Origin: Bacteroidaceae bacterium
Lineage (GTDB): Bacteria; Bacteroidota; Bacteroidia; Bacteroidales; Bacteroidaceae
Assembly: GCA_017557635.1 (NCBI GenBank)
Contig: JAFYYH010000021.1
Location: 236,363 to 300,362, forward strand
Length of the DNA stretch: 64,000 bases
Direction: 5' to 3'
The stretch's first letter is position 1. The number at the start of each line of letters is the position of its first letter. The notes beneath the pieces are model-generated. The model made no database searches and had not been told where the DNA came from. It was given only the letters and a program-made list of their open reading frames with translations. Positions 23,346 through 32,344 of the stretch are shown piece by piece. The translations under genes were made by a program, and so were the position numbers.

Positions 23346-24191
23346 TTATTTGATTATTTCCATGGAGATGATCCTTATATCCTTGCGGGGACGGTCGCTG
23401 CTGTCGGTTCCGGCCTGCTCTATCTTGTATACAGCCTTCATTCCGTCAACAACCTCACCGAATACGGTATAATCATTGTCCAGGAACGGAGTACCACCCT
23501 CGCTCATGTAAGCGTCAACCTGCTCCTCGGTGAACTTGAAAGGTCCCTGCTCCTTAAGAATAGCCTGTGTCTTTTCAATGAGTTCGTCCTGCAGTTTCAT
23601 AAGGGCTTCATTGTCGCCGGCCAACTGCATGTTCATTATTGAATCCCTGTTCTGGGCAACAAGTCTGTCAAAGATTCCCTGACCCTGCTTCTGGCTGAGT
23701 TGCTGCTCCAAATCCTGAAGTTCATACTTGTTATAAGTCTTACCGGTCACGATATAGAACTGTGAACCTGATGACTTACGCTCGGGATTTACCGGGTCGG
23801 CCTGACGGGCTGCGCTCAGAGCGCCGCGCTTATGGAAGTATTTGGGATAAACAAACTCAGCAGGAATAGTATAACCGGGGCCGCCTGCACCTAACTGGAC
23901 ACCCTTCTCGGCATTCTTTGACTCAGGGTCACCTGCCTGTACCATAAAGTCCTTTATAACACGGTGGAACAGGATGCTGTCATAGTAATGCTCCTCTACC
24001 AGTTTGATGAAATTATCCCTGTGCTGGGGAGTTTCATTATAAAGTTTAATGGTGATATCACCTACTGTTGTCTTGATAAGAACCTTGGTTTCGTCCTGGC
24101 CCGCCTGAGCCTTTGCGTTCTGCGAGGAAGCACCTCCGCATGAGTTGATTGTTGCTGCCATCAGAATGATTGCTAAGAATTTGTATTTCAT
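23346..24191 (-). CDS. Cyclophilin-type peptidyl-prolyl isomerase lipoprotein
   Basis: A 281-residue lipoprotein (signal ending INSCGG, Cys at about residue 18) with a cyclophilin domain: [34 protein letters not shown] (catalytic-loop Arg present), and [11 protein letters not shown]. The domain is split by an insert of about 75 residues (roughly 165-240, helical, Gln/Glu-rich) before it resumes with [16 protein letters not shown]. Such inserts occur in other Bacteroidetes cyclophilins. It would help fold periplasmic or outer-membrane proteins. The gene is divergent from ugd through overlapping promoters. Confidence 0.9.
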   Translation of the reverse strand: MKYKFLAIILMAATINSCGGASSQNAKAQAGQDETKVLIKTTVGDITIKLYNETPQHRDNFIKLVEEHYYDSILFHRVIKDFMVQAGDPESKNAEKGVQLGAGGPGYTIPAEFVYPKYFHKRGALSAARQADPVNPERKSSGSQFYIVTGKTYNKYELQDLEQQLSQKQGQGIFDRLVAQNRDSIMNMQLAGDNEALMKLQDELIEKTQAILKEQGPFKFTEEQVDAYMSEGGTPFLDNDYTVFGEVVDGMKAVYKIEQAGTDSSDRPRKDIRIISMEIIK

Positions 24192-24217
24192 TGTTAGGGT
24201 AAATCTGTGTTCAAGGA

Positions 24218-24248
24218 CAAAGGTATCGTATTTTTCTTACCTTTGCAA
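24218..24248 (-). promoter_or_regulatory. Promoter of the cyclophilin-phosphatase operon
   Basis: On the minus strand: TTG (24246-24248), exactly 20 bases, then TACCTTTG (24218-24225). The gene starts at 24191. It overlaps the promoter of the divergent ugd gene. Confidence 0.65.
24238..24245 (+). promoter_or_regulatory. -7 element of ugd
   Basis: TACCTTTG on the plus strand, 25 bases before the ugd ATG, with the same sequence as the -7 of the divergent promoter. The upstream TTTG is not evident. The two promoters share bases and cannot be occupied together. Confidence 0.5.
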
Positions 24249-24270
24249 GGTAACTAATCGATTTGGGATT

Positions 24271-25542
24271 ATGAAGATTGCAGTAGCAGGAACAGGTTAT
24301 GTAGGACTATCGTTGGCAACGTTGCTGGCTCAGCACAATACGGTTACAGCTGTTGACGTGGTAAAGGAAAAAGTTGATTTGATCAACAATAAGAAATCAC
24401 CCATTCAGGATGATTATATTGAGAAGTATCTGGCTGAGAAAAAACTTGACCTGACCGCAACATTGGATGGTGAAAAGGCATATTCGGATGCCGATTTCGT
24501 TGTGATAGCCGCTCCCACCAATTATGACAGTAAGAAGAATTTCTTTGATACAAGCCATGTGGAGGAGGTGATAGACCTGGTGCTCAAGGTGAACCCTGAT
24601 GCAATCATGGTAATCAAGTCAACCATTCCCGTAGGCTATACCGAGAGCGTACGTGAGAAGTTCTCATACCGCGAGCGTCTGGCAGACGGCACAATGAAGG
24701 TGGTTGTTCCCAACATCATATTTGCACCTGAGTTCCTGCGTGAGAGCAAGGCTCTTTATGACAACCTCTATCCTTCAAGAATAATCGTTGGATTCGATAA
24801 AAATGTAGCACGTCTTGAGGAGGCTGCCCATACCTTTGCACGCCTTCTTCAGGAGGGTGCCATCAAGGAGAACATTGATACTCTTTACATGGGTACTACC
24901 GAGGCCGAGGCTGTCAAGCTGTTTGCCAACACCTATCTGGCACTGCGTGTAAGTTTCTTCAATGAGCTTGACACCTATGCCGAGATGAAGGGTCTGGATA
25001 CACGCGCCATCATTGACGGTGTGGGTCTGGATCCGCGTATCGGCAGCCACTACAACAACCCGTCATTCGGTTACGGAGGCTACTGCCTGCCTAAGGACAC
25101 AAAGCAGCTGCTGGCAAACTACAATGATGTTCCTGAGAACCTTATCCAAGCCATTGTGGACAGCAACCGTACACGTAAGGATTTCATTGCCGACCGCGTA
25201 CTTGAAAAGGCCGGCTACTACACAGCCAACAGTGCATGGAATGAGGCATCCGAGAAGGTTATAACCGTGGGTGTTTACCGTCTGACCATGAAGTCCAATT
25301 CTGATAACTTCCGCCAGAGCTCCATTCAGGGTGTAATGAAGCGCGTAAAGGCCAAAGGAGCCAAGGTAATAATCTATGAGCCCACGCTTAAGGATGGTGA
25401 TACATTCTTTGGAAGTGAGGTGGTTAATGATCTGGCAGAATTTAAGCGCCGCTGCGATTCAATCATTGCAAACCGCTACGACGCTTGTCTTGATGATGTC
25501 CAGGAGAAGGTCTACACCCGTGACCTGTTCCGCCGCGACTGA
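24271..25542 (+). CDS. ugd: UDP-glucose 6-dehydrogenase
   Basis: A 423-residue NAD-dependent dehydrogenase that oxidises UDP-glucose to UDP-glucuronate, a precursor for surface polysaccharides. The Rossmann motif is AGTGYVG (residues 6-12), the catalytic lysine segment is [17 protein letters not shown], and the catalytic Cys272 lies in [11 protein letters not shown]. The ATG at 24271 was chosen because the Rossmann strand must start within a few residues; the upstream frame has no match. No capsule genes surround it, so it stands alone. It ends 2 bases from the convergent anti-sigma-like gene. Confidence 0.93.
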   Translation: MKIAVAGTGYVGLSLATLLAQHNTVTAVDVVKEKVDLINNKKSPIQDDYIEKYLAEKKLDLTATLDGEKAYSDADFVVIAAPTNYDSKKNFFDTSHVEEVIDLVLKVNPDAIMVIKSTIPVGYTESVREKFSYRERLADGTMKVVVPNIIFAPEFLRESKALYDNLYPSRIIVGFDKNVARLEEAAHTFARLLQEGAIKENIDTLYMGTTEAEAVKLFANTYLALRVSFFNELDTYAEMKGLDTRAIIDGVGLDPRIGSHYNNPSFGYGGYCLPKDTKQLLANYNDVPENLIQAIVDSNRTRKDFIADRVLEKAGYYTANSAWNEASEKVITVGVYRLTMKSNSDNFRQSSIQGVMKRVKAKGAKVIIYEPTLKDGDTFFGSEVVNDLAEFKRRCDSIIANRYDACLDDVQEKVYTRDLFRRD

Positions 25543-25544
25543 TC

Positions 25545-25757
25545 TTATTTGGACAGCAGGTAAACAAAGAAAAAGATTGCGCAAAGGATAGCCAGGGCTG
25601 CAGGTATTCCTACAGCAAGGCTCAGTATGTTCCGACGACGTCGGGCATAGCGCTCACGTGTAGCTTTCCGGTTCAGGAAAGTGTCACGGTCTGAGGCTGG
25701 CAGTTTCATTTCATAGCCGTCCAGACGCTCCTTAATTCTGTCTTCCCAATCTTTCAT
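25545..25757 (-). CDS. Short single-pass partner of the ECF sigma factor
   Basis: A 70-residue protein: a charged cytoplasmic part starting KDWEDRIKERLDGYEM, an Arg-rich stretch (RKATRERYARRRR), then one membrane helix (about 46-66) and a stop four residues later. Its start overlaps the sigma gene by 4 bases. The N-terminus resembles the cytoplasmic end of Bacteroidales anti-sigma factors, which usually go on to a long periplasmic or barrel domain. Here that part is missing. It may be a reduced anti-sigma factor or a remnant; no frame of the lost domain is seen downstream, where ugd begins. Confidence 0.7.
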   Translation of the reverse strand: MKDWEDRIKERLDGYEMKLPASDRDTFLNRKATRERYARRRRNILSLAVGIPAALAILCAIFFFVYLLSK

Positions 25758-26323
25758 CTTCCTGTCCTTTTAAGATATTCGTTTATGGCATTCTTGAGTT
25801 GTGCGCGTGATTTGGCAAGTATGGAGGCCGATCCCTTCTCAGTAATGTGAATGGCATCGGCAATCTCCTTATGAGAGAAACCGTCAATGCAATACATATT
25901 GAACACCGTACGCCTCACGTCAGGCAGCGATGCGATCAGATCCATCATCACCGGTACCGGTATGCTGTCAACATTCTCATCCTCATCGGGCTCAACAATA
26001 TCAGATTCCATCGTCGTATCCAGCGGTACAATACGCATCTTGCTGGTTTCACGCAGCCGGTCAATTACTACGTTTACCGTGAGTCTTCTTATCCAGGCAT
26101 AAAGGGTTCCCTCACCGTTGTAACGGAAAGAACGGATGGTATCCATGGCTTTTATCATGGAGTCATGCATGAGATCCTGAGCTTCTTCATGGTCTCCCAC
26201 ATAACGGCAGCATACTGCATAGAGCCGGCTTGCGTACCTCTCATACAGTTCGCCTTGCGCTTCCCGATCATTTGCAGCACATCTGGAAGCAAGTTCTTTT
26301 TCCGTCAAAGAGTTGGAACTCAT
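25754..26323 (-). CDS. ECF-family RNA polymerase sigma factor
   Basis: A 189-residue sigma-70 family factor of the extracytoplasmic-function type. Region 2 is at about 20-90 (ELYERYASRLYAVCCRYVG, EAQDLMHDSMIKAM, TLYAWIRRLTVNVVIDRLR) and region 4 at about 125-180 (LPDVRRTVFNMYCIDGFSHKE, IADAIHITEKGSASILAKSR). It has no third region. The gene forms a two-gene unit with the short membrane protein that overlaps its stop. Targets cannot be told from the window; no nearby receptor or SusC pair is present. Confidence 0.9.
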   Translation of the reverse strand: MSSNSLTEKELASRCAANDREAQGELYERYASRLYAVCCRYVGDHEEAQDLMHDSMIKAMDTIRSFRYNGEGTLYAWIRRLTVNVVIDRLRETSKMRIVPLDTTMESDIVEPDEDENVDSIPVPVMMDLIASLPDVRRTVFNMYCIDGFSHKEIADAIHITEKGSASILAKSRAQLKNAINEYLKRTGR

Positions 26324-26379
26324 ACTGGATTCAGATCCACCAACACTAACTGAACGGCAAGATAAGCAAAATACGTCTT

Positions 26380-27705
26380 TTATTTGTGCGCTTCGTTGAA
26401 AAGTTTGAGACGCTCCTCGAGTATGGGGAACTGATCGTCACGGATGTTTGATGAGCAGCCGCGTATACCTTGGCGGGTGCTGCCGGTTGATGAGAGCACA
26501 ATTCCGCTGATGCCGAAGTAGAGCAGCTCGTGCAGCAGCTGGCCTCCCTCCATGGGTGTGCCGTCGGGCAGGTTGTAGCCGAATGTGAAGAAGAATCCGT
26601 CACTTACCGGCTCCTCCAGGTCCTTGTCATAGGTTACGTTGAATCCGTTGCGAAGCAGGGCGGCCTTGATCTTCTCTGTGCGGCGTGCATACTCGCGGAT
26701 ATCCTCGCGGAACTGATACTCACCGTCGCAGGCAGCCTTGAGCATGGCGGCCATGGCGCACTGTACTGAGTGGGTTACGCCTGATGACATGGCATAAAGC
26801 ATATCATATGCGTAAACAGCACCAAAGCGTGAAATGTTGTAACGCTTCTGCAGAGTCTCAAAGTGACGCTCATAGAGTTTGTCTGATATGCAGGCAACAG
26901 CTATACGCTCGCCGGCGTAGCTGAATATCTTACTGCCGCTGAGCATCATGATGTAGTTGTCGGTATAGTGTGATACGCTGATCTGGTAGGGAGCCTTGAA
27001 AGGAATGCCCAGTCCCTCACGACGGAAGTCCATGGTCATGTAGGCAAGGTCCTCCAGGATAATGGTATCATACTTTGTTGCCAACTGACCGATGGTTTTG
27101 ATCTCCTCTTCAGTAAGGCACATCCAGCTGGGGTTGTTGGGGTTGCTGTAAACAATGCAGCATATGTTGCCCTGCTTGAGGTAACTTTCCAACTTGGGTC
27201 CCAGTTTCCCGGCACGGAAATCGGCCACGTCAAACTGGGCGGTCTTGACACCCATTACCTGAGCCTGCATCTTCTGTACGGGGAATCCCGGATCTACATA
27301 GAGGATGGTATCCTTCTTGGGATCTATCTGTGAGCACAGAAGGAATGCGGCAAAGGTGCCCTGCATTGCGCCGCATGTGGGGGTGCAGTGGCCGGGCAGG
27401 ATATCGGTGTTGATGAAAGCCTTGACAAAACGGGCTGCCTGCTCCTTGAGTTCGGGAATACCTTCAATGTTGGGATACTTTGAAGCTACGCCGCGGTCCA
27501 GAGCCTCTTTCTGAGCCTTAACACCTACGGCCGATGGCGGAATGCCGGGAACACCCATCTCAAAATGGATGAACTCCTGACCGGTAACTTTCTCGGCGTT
27601 AAGCTCGCAGGCCAGCACCTGACGGATGGAGGCCTTGTTGAGGTCACGTACTTCTATACTCTCAAGATAATCGTCAATGACGTTTGCAGGAATCAGTGTT
27701 TTCAT
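26380..27705 (-). CDS. Aromatic-type class I aminotransferase
   Basis: A 441-residue pyridoxal-phosphate aminotransferase of fold type I. It has the substrate loop GVPGIPPS, PNIEG, the pyridine-stacking and binding segment SNPNNP, the cofactor-binding Asp in ILEDLAY, the Schiff-base Lys259 in SGSKIFSYAGERI, and a C-terminal arginine for the carboxylate. It is last in the operon, 8 bases after iorB, next to an arylpyruvate oxidoreductase. Inference: it interconverts phenylalanine, tyrosine or tryptophan with their 2-oxo acids. Family membership is sure; the substrate is read from context. Confidence 0.85.
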   Translation of the reverse strand: MKTLIPANVIDDYLESIEVRDLNKASIRQVLACELNAEKVTGQEFIHFEMGVPGIPPSAVGVKAQKEALDRGVASKYPNIEGIPELKEQAARFVKAFINTDILPGHCTPTCGAMQGTFAAFLLCSQIDPKKDTILYVDPGFPVQKMQAQVMGVKTAQFDVADFRAGKLGPKLESYLKQGNICCIVYSNPNNPSWMCLTEEEIKTIGQLATKYDTIILEDLAYMTMDFRREGLGIPFKAPYQISVSHYTDNYIMMLSGSKIFSYAGERIAVACISDKLYERHFETLQKRYNISRFGAVYAYDMLYAMSSGVTHSVQCAMAAMLKAACDGEYQFREDIREYARRTEKIKAALLRNGFNVTYDKDLEEPVSDGFFFTFGYNLPDGTPMEGGQLLHELLYFGISGIVLSSTGSTRQGIRGCSSNIRDDQFPILEERLKLFNEAHK

Positions 27706-27713
27706 CAGTGTTT

Positions 27714-28286
27714 TTATTCACAGTTACGGCCAATCTCAAGGGCCTTTATGTTCATATCTACAATTGCATCTCCTTTGGCGCCGAATATGGTGCGTACGCT
27801 CTGGCACAGCTTGTCAAAACTGATGCTCTTAAGAGCCTTTGAAGCGGCACCCAGCAGGATCATGTTGACAGCCTTGGGCATCTTGTGCTCCTTGCCCAGT
27901 TCATCGGTATCAATCAGGATGACGTTACCCAGCTCCTTAAGCTCATCGATAATGGCCTTCTGATCGGGGTAATTGCCGATGTTGATGAAGGGGTTGGATG
28001 ATGTGATTACCCAACCGTCCTTGCTAAGGTACTGCTTGTAACGCAGGGCCTCCATGGGTTCCATGGCGATGATGATATCGGCCTGACCGAGTGAGATAAG
28101 GTCACTGGCAATGGGCTTGTCCGATATGCGCAGGTTGGACTGCACGTCACCGCCGCGCTGGCTCATTCCGTGAACCTCGGCCTGCTTGATGTAGAGGTCC
28201 TCCTCAAGGGCGGCCTGACCGATTACTGTTGCGATTGAGAGGATACCTTGTCCTCCTACGCCTGCAAGTATGATATCTGTCTTCAT
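27714..28286 (-). CDS. iorB: Indolepyruvate oxidoreductase beta subunit
   Basis: A 190-residue subunit of the 2-oxoacid:acceptor oxidoreductase superfamily (POR gamma-type domain). It begins DIILAGVGGQGILSIATVIG, which is the family hallmark, followed by KQAEVHGMSQRGGDVQSNLR. Together with IorA it catalyses the reversible step arylpyruvate + CoA to arylacetyl-CoA + CO2, exchanging electrons with ferredoxin. The start codon overlaps the iorA stop by 4 bases, so the two subunits are translationally coupled. Confidence 0.92.
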   Translation of the reverse strand: MKTDIILAGVGGQGILSIATVIGQAALEEDLYIKQAEVHGMSQRGGDVQSNLRISDKPIASDLISLGQADIIIAMEPMEALRYKQYLSKDGWVITSSNPFINIGNYPDQKAIIDELKELGNVILIDTDELGKEHKMPKAVNMILLGAASKALKSISFDKLCQSVRTIFGAKGDAIVDMNIKALEIGRNCE

Positions 28287-29887
28287 TTCTGTGCTGCTTT
28301 TGCTTTTGCCTTACGGGCAAGTGTCTGGATACATTCACGACGCGGTATGATAACCGACAGACCGCGGTACTCAATCTCCTCACGCAGGGTGCGTGTAATC
28401 TCCTCCATGTTCTGGGGCAGGGGTACTACAACCTTCAGATGGTCGGGATCAACGCCTATGCCGCGGCAGATAGCCTCAAACTTGTTGGTGCCGGCACTGT
28501 CCTGTCCGCCTGTCATACCGGTGGTGAGGTTATCGGATATGATGATTGTGATGGGAGAGTTCTCATTTACTGCATCCAGCAGACCGGTCATGCCGGAGTG
28601 GGTGAATGTGCTGTCACCGATGATGGCAACTGCGGGGAACACGCCTGCGTCGGCGGCACCCTTGGCCATGGTGATGCTGGCACCCATATCAACGGTGCTG
28701 TCAAGAGCCTGGAAGGGAGGCAGGGCACCCAAGGTGTAGCAACCTATGTCACCGAACACCTTTGAGTCCTTGTAATCCTTGAGGACGATGTTGATGGCCT
28801 CATATACTGAGCGGTGACCGCAACCCTGACAGAGGGCGGGCGGACGAGCCACAACATTCTTTGCAACCTCGGGATGCGGCAGCGGAGCCAGACCCAGGGC
28901 GGCCTTTACGATATCGGGGTTGAGCTCTCCCTGACGGGGCAGCTCACCGGTCAGACGGCCTATGATCTTGCAGTCAGACGGCAGGATACCTGCAACCTGC
29001 TCCTCGACGAACGGCTGACCGTCCTCGATAACCATGATGGAGTCACACTGCTCGGCCATGGTACGTATGGTCTCGGATGGGATGGGGTACTGTGATATCT
29101 TGAGTACGGGGAAGGGTATTCCCTCGGGATAGCATTCAGAAAGGTAGTTATAGGCGTTACCGCAGGTGATGGCACCCATCTTGAAACGCTTGGCCTCAGC
29201 CTTGAAACTGTTGAAGGGTGATTCAACCGACAGACGCATGATCTCGGGCTGACGCTCCAGAAGTGAAGCGTAGCGGCGCTTTGCGATGGCGGGCAGCAAT
29301 ACCCAGTCACGGACTCCGCTTACGGGATTCAGGTCGTTCTGATTACGCTTTTCCTTAAGAGCCACAACGGCACGTGAGTGGGCCAGACGTGTAACGGTAC
29401 GCATCAGAACCGGCAGTTTGAGTGACTCTGACAGGTCATAGGCGTATGACATCATATCGTAAGCCTCCTGCTGTGATGAGGGTTCAAGAACGGGAATCAG
29501 GGCGAACTTGCCGTAGTAACGGGTGTCTTGCTCATCCTGTGATGAGTGCATTGAGGGGTCATCGGCCACAAGGACTATCAGACCTCCGTTCACACCGGTA
29601 ATGGATGAGTTCACGAACGGATCGGCTGCAACGTTCATGCCTACATGCTTCATGCACACAAGTGCTCGCTTGCCGGCAAATGACATACCCAGAGCGGCCT
29701 CCATGGCAGTCTTCTCGTTGGTGCACCAGCGGTTGTGTATTTTTTCACCGGGGTTCTTCTTGCAGTAACCCTGTATGTATTCAGTGATTTCAGTTGACGG
29801 TGTTCCCGGATAGGCGTAAACTCCGCTCAGTCCGGCATCAATGGCTCCCTGTGCAATGGCTTCATCGCCAAGTAACAGTTTCTTCAT
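28283..29887 (-). CDS. iorA: Indolepyruvate oxidoreductase alpha subunit, no ferredoxin domain
   Basis: A 534-residue thiamine-diphosphate subunit. The N-terminal pyrimidine-binding domain starts GVYAYPGTPSTEI (23-35); the C-terminal diphosphate domain has LCQGCGHRS (352-360), FGDIGCYTLG (378-387) and GDSTFTHSGMTG (424-435). Archaeal IorA proteins carry a further C-terminal segment with two [4Fe-4S] cysteine clusters. This protein stops just after SVIIPRREC with a Lys/Ala tail, and no CxxCxxC motif is present. Electron transfer would have to use another protein. It overlaps iorB by 4 bases and follows the DUF975 gene. Confidence 0.92.
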   Translation of the reverse strand: MKKLLLGDEAIAQGAIDAGLSGVYAYPGTPSTEITEYIQGYCKKNPGEKIHNRWCTNEKTAMEAALGMSFAGKRALVCMKHVGMNVAADPFVNSSITGVNGGLIVLVADDPSMHSSQDEQDTRYYGKFALIPVLEPSSQQEAYDMMSYAYDLSESLKLPVLMRTVTRLAHSRAVVALKEKRNQNDLNPVSGVRDWVLLPAIAKRRYASLLERQPEIMRLSVESPFNSFKAEAKRFKMGAITCGNAYNYLSECYPEGIPFPVLKISQYPIPSETIRTMAEQCDSIMVIEDGQPFVEEQVAGILPSDCKIIGRLTGELPRQGELNPDIVKAALGLAPLPHPEVAKNVVARPPALCQGCGHRSVYEAINIVLKDYKDSKVFGDIGCYTLGALPPFQALDSTVDMGASITMAKGAADAGVFPAVAIIGDSTFTHSGMTGLLDAVNENSPITIIISDNLTTGMTGGQDSAGTNKFEAICRGIGVDPDHLKVVVPLPQNMEEITRTLREEIEYRGLSVIIPRRECIQTLARKAKAKAAQK

Positions 29888-29910
29888 TTTATGGTTTTTA
29901 AATTCTGTTT

Positions 29911-30702
29911 TTATTCCTGTTCAGCCTGTCCTGCATTCTCGGCATCTCTGATGTCGCAGTAGAAGGCGGCCAGTGTGGTATATAAATAAGGCATCAACCA
30001 GAGAAAACCGATTCCAAGGGTCAGGATGCAAAGAAGGATCCAACCCAGGAAACTGAGTATCATCAGGATGAATTTCCATTTTTTTCCATCCATAAGCGTG
30101 CGGCTGCGGCGCATCGCGTCTATGACATCAAACTTGGGATTATCGAGGATAATGAAATTAACCTGTGAATACAACAAAAGAATCCAGATGCTATAGATAA
30201 CAGTCAACAGTGCAAATATCACTATAGCAATGGCGTTCTGTATCAGTAATCCTACCAGAAACATTATCAGTGCTGCCGGTATGATCAGTAATGCGATAAG
30301 CAATTCACTCAGCAGGGATACCAGGACTATGTGCAGGTAACGCTTGCTGAAAGTCAGTTTAAAGAAATTGAAGAATATCGAATTCTCAGAACCTTTGCTT
30401 TCAAGGAGCAATCTGTAGGTGTTGACTATACCGACACCCAGAGGAGCCAGAAAGAATATGGAAATCAGGATATTAATGAGAGATGAATAATAGCTCCCTT
30501 CCATCGCGTCCATCATCCCGTAGAAATCCCCTTCAAGTACAGCTTCATAGTATTCCATGATATCGATTCCCGAAATCATGTAGGTGCCCCATTTTATGGC
30601 CAGATTGAGGGCTACTATCCCGAGTGTAGCCAATGCTGCCATGCCGAAGTTACCCTTGAGAGCAACCAGTGCATCGTCTTTGAGTTGGGTTATTCTTTTC
30701 AT
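29911..30702 (-). CDS. DUF975 integral membrane protein
   Basis: A 263-residue polytopic membrane protein, about six helices, recognised as DUF975 by the C-terminal block MDGKKWKFILMILSFLGWI followed by LTLGIGFLWLMPYL and AAFYCDIRDAE. Function unknown. Its place inside the arylacetate operon (18 bases after the symporter, 23 before iorA) suggests a role in membrane handling of substrate or assembly of the oxidoreductase, but a passenger gene is equally possible. The family occurs in many firmicutes and Bacteroidetes in unrelated settings. Confidence 0.8.
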   Translation of the reverse strand: MKRITQLKDDALVALKGNFGMAALATLGIVALNLAIKWGTYMISGIDIMEYYEAVLEGDFYGMMDAMEGSYYSSLINILISIFFLAPLGVGIVNTYRLLLESKGSENSIFFNFFKLTFSKRYLHIVLVSLLSELLIALLIIPAALIMFLVGLLIQNAIAIVIFALLTVIYSIWILLLYSQVNFIILDNPKFDVIDAMRRSRTLMDGKKWKFILMILSFLGWILLCILTLGIGFLWLMPYLYTTLAAFYCDIRDAENAGQAEQE

Positions 30703-30720
30703 TTCTTTATATGATAGAGT

Positions 30721-32304
30721 TTACTTCTTCTCGTCAGCATCCATAAGTGAGGTCGATGCGTGTACGGTAACCTTACGTTCGTAGCAGCCGAACATCTTGT
30801 CGATCTTTTCCTGTTCGTCAACCTTGGTCAGCAGGCTTACAATGGGAACGATAACCAGACCTGCAACCATTGAGAGCACACCTGCATTGATGGGTGAACT
30901 GAAGAACGGGCTGATGAATGTGGTCTTGGTGAATGTGCCGTACATGCAGCCGCACATGATCAGTACGCCTACAATGAAACTTGCCCAGACTGAAGCCTTG
31001 GTGGTCTTCTTCCAGTACAGTCCATAGAGGAACGGAGCCAGGAAGGCACCTGCCAGAGCGCCCCAGCTGATACCCATGAGCTGGGCGATGAATGTTACGG
31101 AGCTCTTGGCCTGTACGATAGCCAGTACTGATGATACTGCTATGAAGAACACAACCAGCAGACGGATTGAGAGAAGCTGTGACTTCTCGGTCATCTGCTT
31201 GCCGCCTTTGGCCAGGGCAGGCTTGATGATGTCAAGCGTAAGGGTTGAACCTGATGTGAGTACCAGTGATGAGAGGGTTGACATTGATGCAGAGAGCACC
31301 AGAATGATAACCACGCCGATCATCAGGTCAGGCAATGTCTGGAGCATGGAAGGAACAATGCTGTCATATATAGGTGTGCCGTTGGGTGCAAAATCAATGA
31401 CACTTCCGTACAGACGGCCGAAACCGCCCAGGAAGTAGCAACCGCCTGCCACGATGATGGCAAAGAAGGTTGAGATGAAGGTTCCCTTGCGGATGGCGGC
31501 CTCGTCGCGGATGGCATAGAACTTACCTACCATCTGAGGAAGGCCCCAGGTACCGAGTGATGTGAGCAGAACAACGCCCAGCAGCCAGATGGGCTGAGGT
31601 CCGAAGAACGATGTGAAGGCTCCGTTAAGACCCGGAGCAGCCTCACTGGGAATCTGTGACAGTTTCTCAATTGCTGCGGTGAATCCGCCGTTGCCGTTCA
31701 GTACTGAAAGGATTACGGCTACTATACCGATGAGCATGATCATACCCTGGATGAAGTCATTGACGGCAGTTGCCATGTAACCTCCTACCAGTACGTAAAT
31801 ACCGGTCAGTACAGCCATGCCAAGTACGCACCAGCTGTAGTCGATACCGAATGAGAGTCCGAACAGACGTGACAGTCCGTTATACAGTGATGCGGTATAA
31901 GGGATAAGGAATACGAATACGATTACTGATGCTGCAACCTTGAGGGCACCTGAGTTGAAGCGCTGTCCAAAGAAGTCAGGCATGGTGGCGCTCTGCAGGT
32001 ACTGGGTCATAAGACGTGTGCGTCGGCCCAGGATTCTCCATGCAAGGAGTGAACCTATCAGGGCGTTGCCAAGTCCGATCCATGTGGCTGAAAGACCGTA
32101 CTTCCAACCGAACTGGCCTGCGTATCCTACAAAGATTACGGCCGAAAAGTATGATGTACCGAATGCGAAAGCGGTAAGCCATGAGCCTACCTTACGGTCA
32201 CCCAGTACAAATCCCTGTACGTTGTTTGCGGTTTTACGGCAGTAGATTCCGACGCCGATCATTACGGCAAAGAACAATATCAGAATCAGAATTTTTAGAA
32301 ACAT
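30721..32304 (-). CDS. Sodium:solute symporter (SLC5/SSS family)
   Basis: A 527-residue transporter with about 13 membrane helices. Family signs are the N-terminal GFVLGDRKVGSWLTAFAFG, the sodium-site helix GTSYFSAVIFVGYAG, LVGGYMATAVNDFIQGMIM and SASMSTLSSLVLTSGS. SSS members carry sugars, amino acids, carboxylates and similar solutes with sodium. Because it is bounded by paaK/ACT and iorAB in one operon, uptake of an arylacetate or aromatic amino acid is a fair guess; the sequence alone does not fix the substrate. Confidence 0.88.
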   Translation of the reverse strand: MFLKILILILFFAVMIGVGIYCRKTANNVQGFVLGDRKVGSWLTAFAFGTSYFSAVIFVGYAGQFGWKYGLSATWIGLGNALIGSLLAWRILGRRTRLMTQYLQSATMPDFFGQRFNSGALKVAASVIVFVFLIPYTASLYNGLSRLFGLSFGIDYSWCVLGMAVLTGIYVLVGGYMATAVNDFIQGMIMLIGIVAVILSVLNGNGGFTAAIEKLSQIPSEAAPGLNGAFTSFFGPQPIWLLGVVLLTSLGTWGLPQMVGKFYAIRDEAAIRKGTFISTFFAIIVAGGCYFLGGFGRLYGSVIDFAPNGTPIYDSIVPSMLQTLPDLMIGVVIILVLSASMSTLSSLVLTSGSTLTLDIIKPALAKGGKQMTEKSQLLSIRLLVVFFIAVSSVLAIVQAKSSVTFIAQLMGISWGALAGAFLAPFLYGLYWKKTTKASVWASFIVGVLIMCGCMYGTFTKTTFISPFFSSPINAGVLSMVAGLVIVPIVSLLTKVDEQEKIDKMFGCYERKVTVHASTSLMDADEKK

Positions 32305-32344
32305 GATGGTATGGTTTGAAGGTTAATAATTCCAGGTATTCAGT

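Noticed and set aside
25847..26353. 168-codon open frame opposite the sigma factor gene
   Set aside because: Antisense shadow; sigma regions 2 and 4 are clear on the minus strand.
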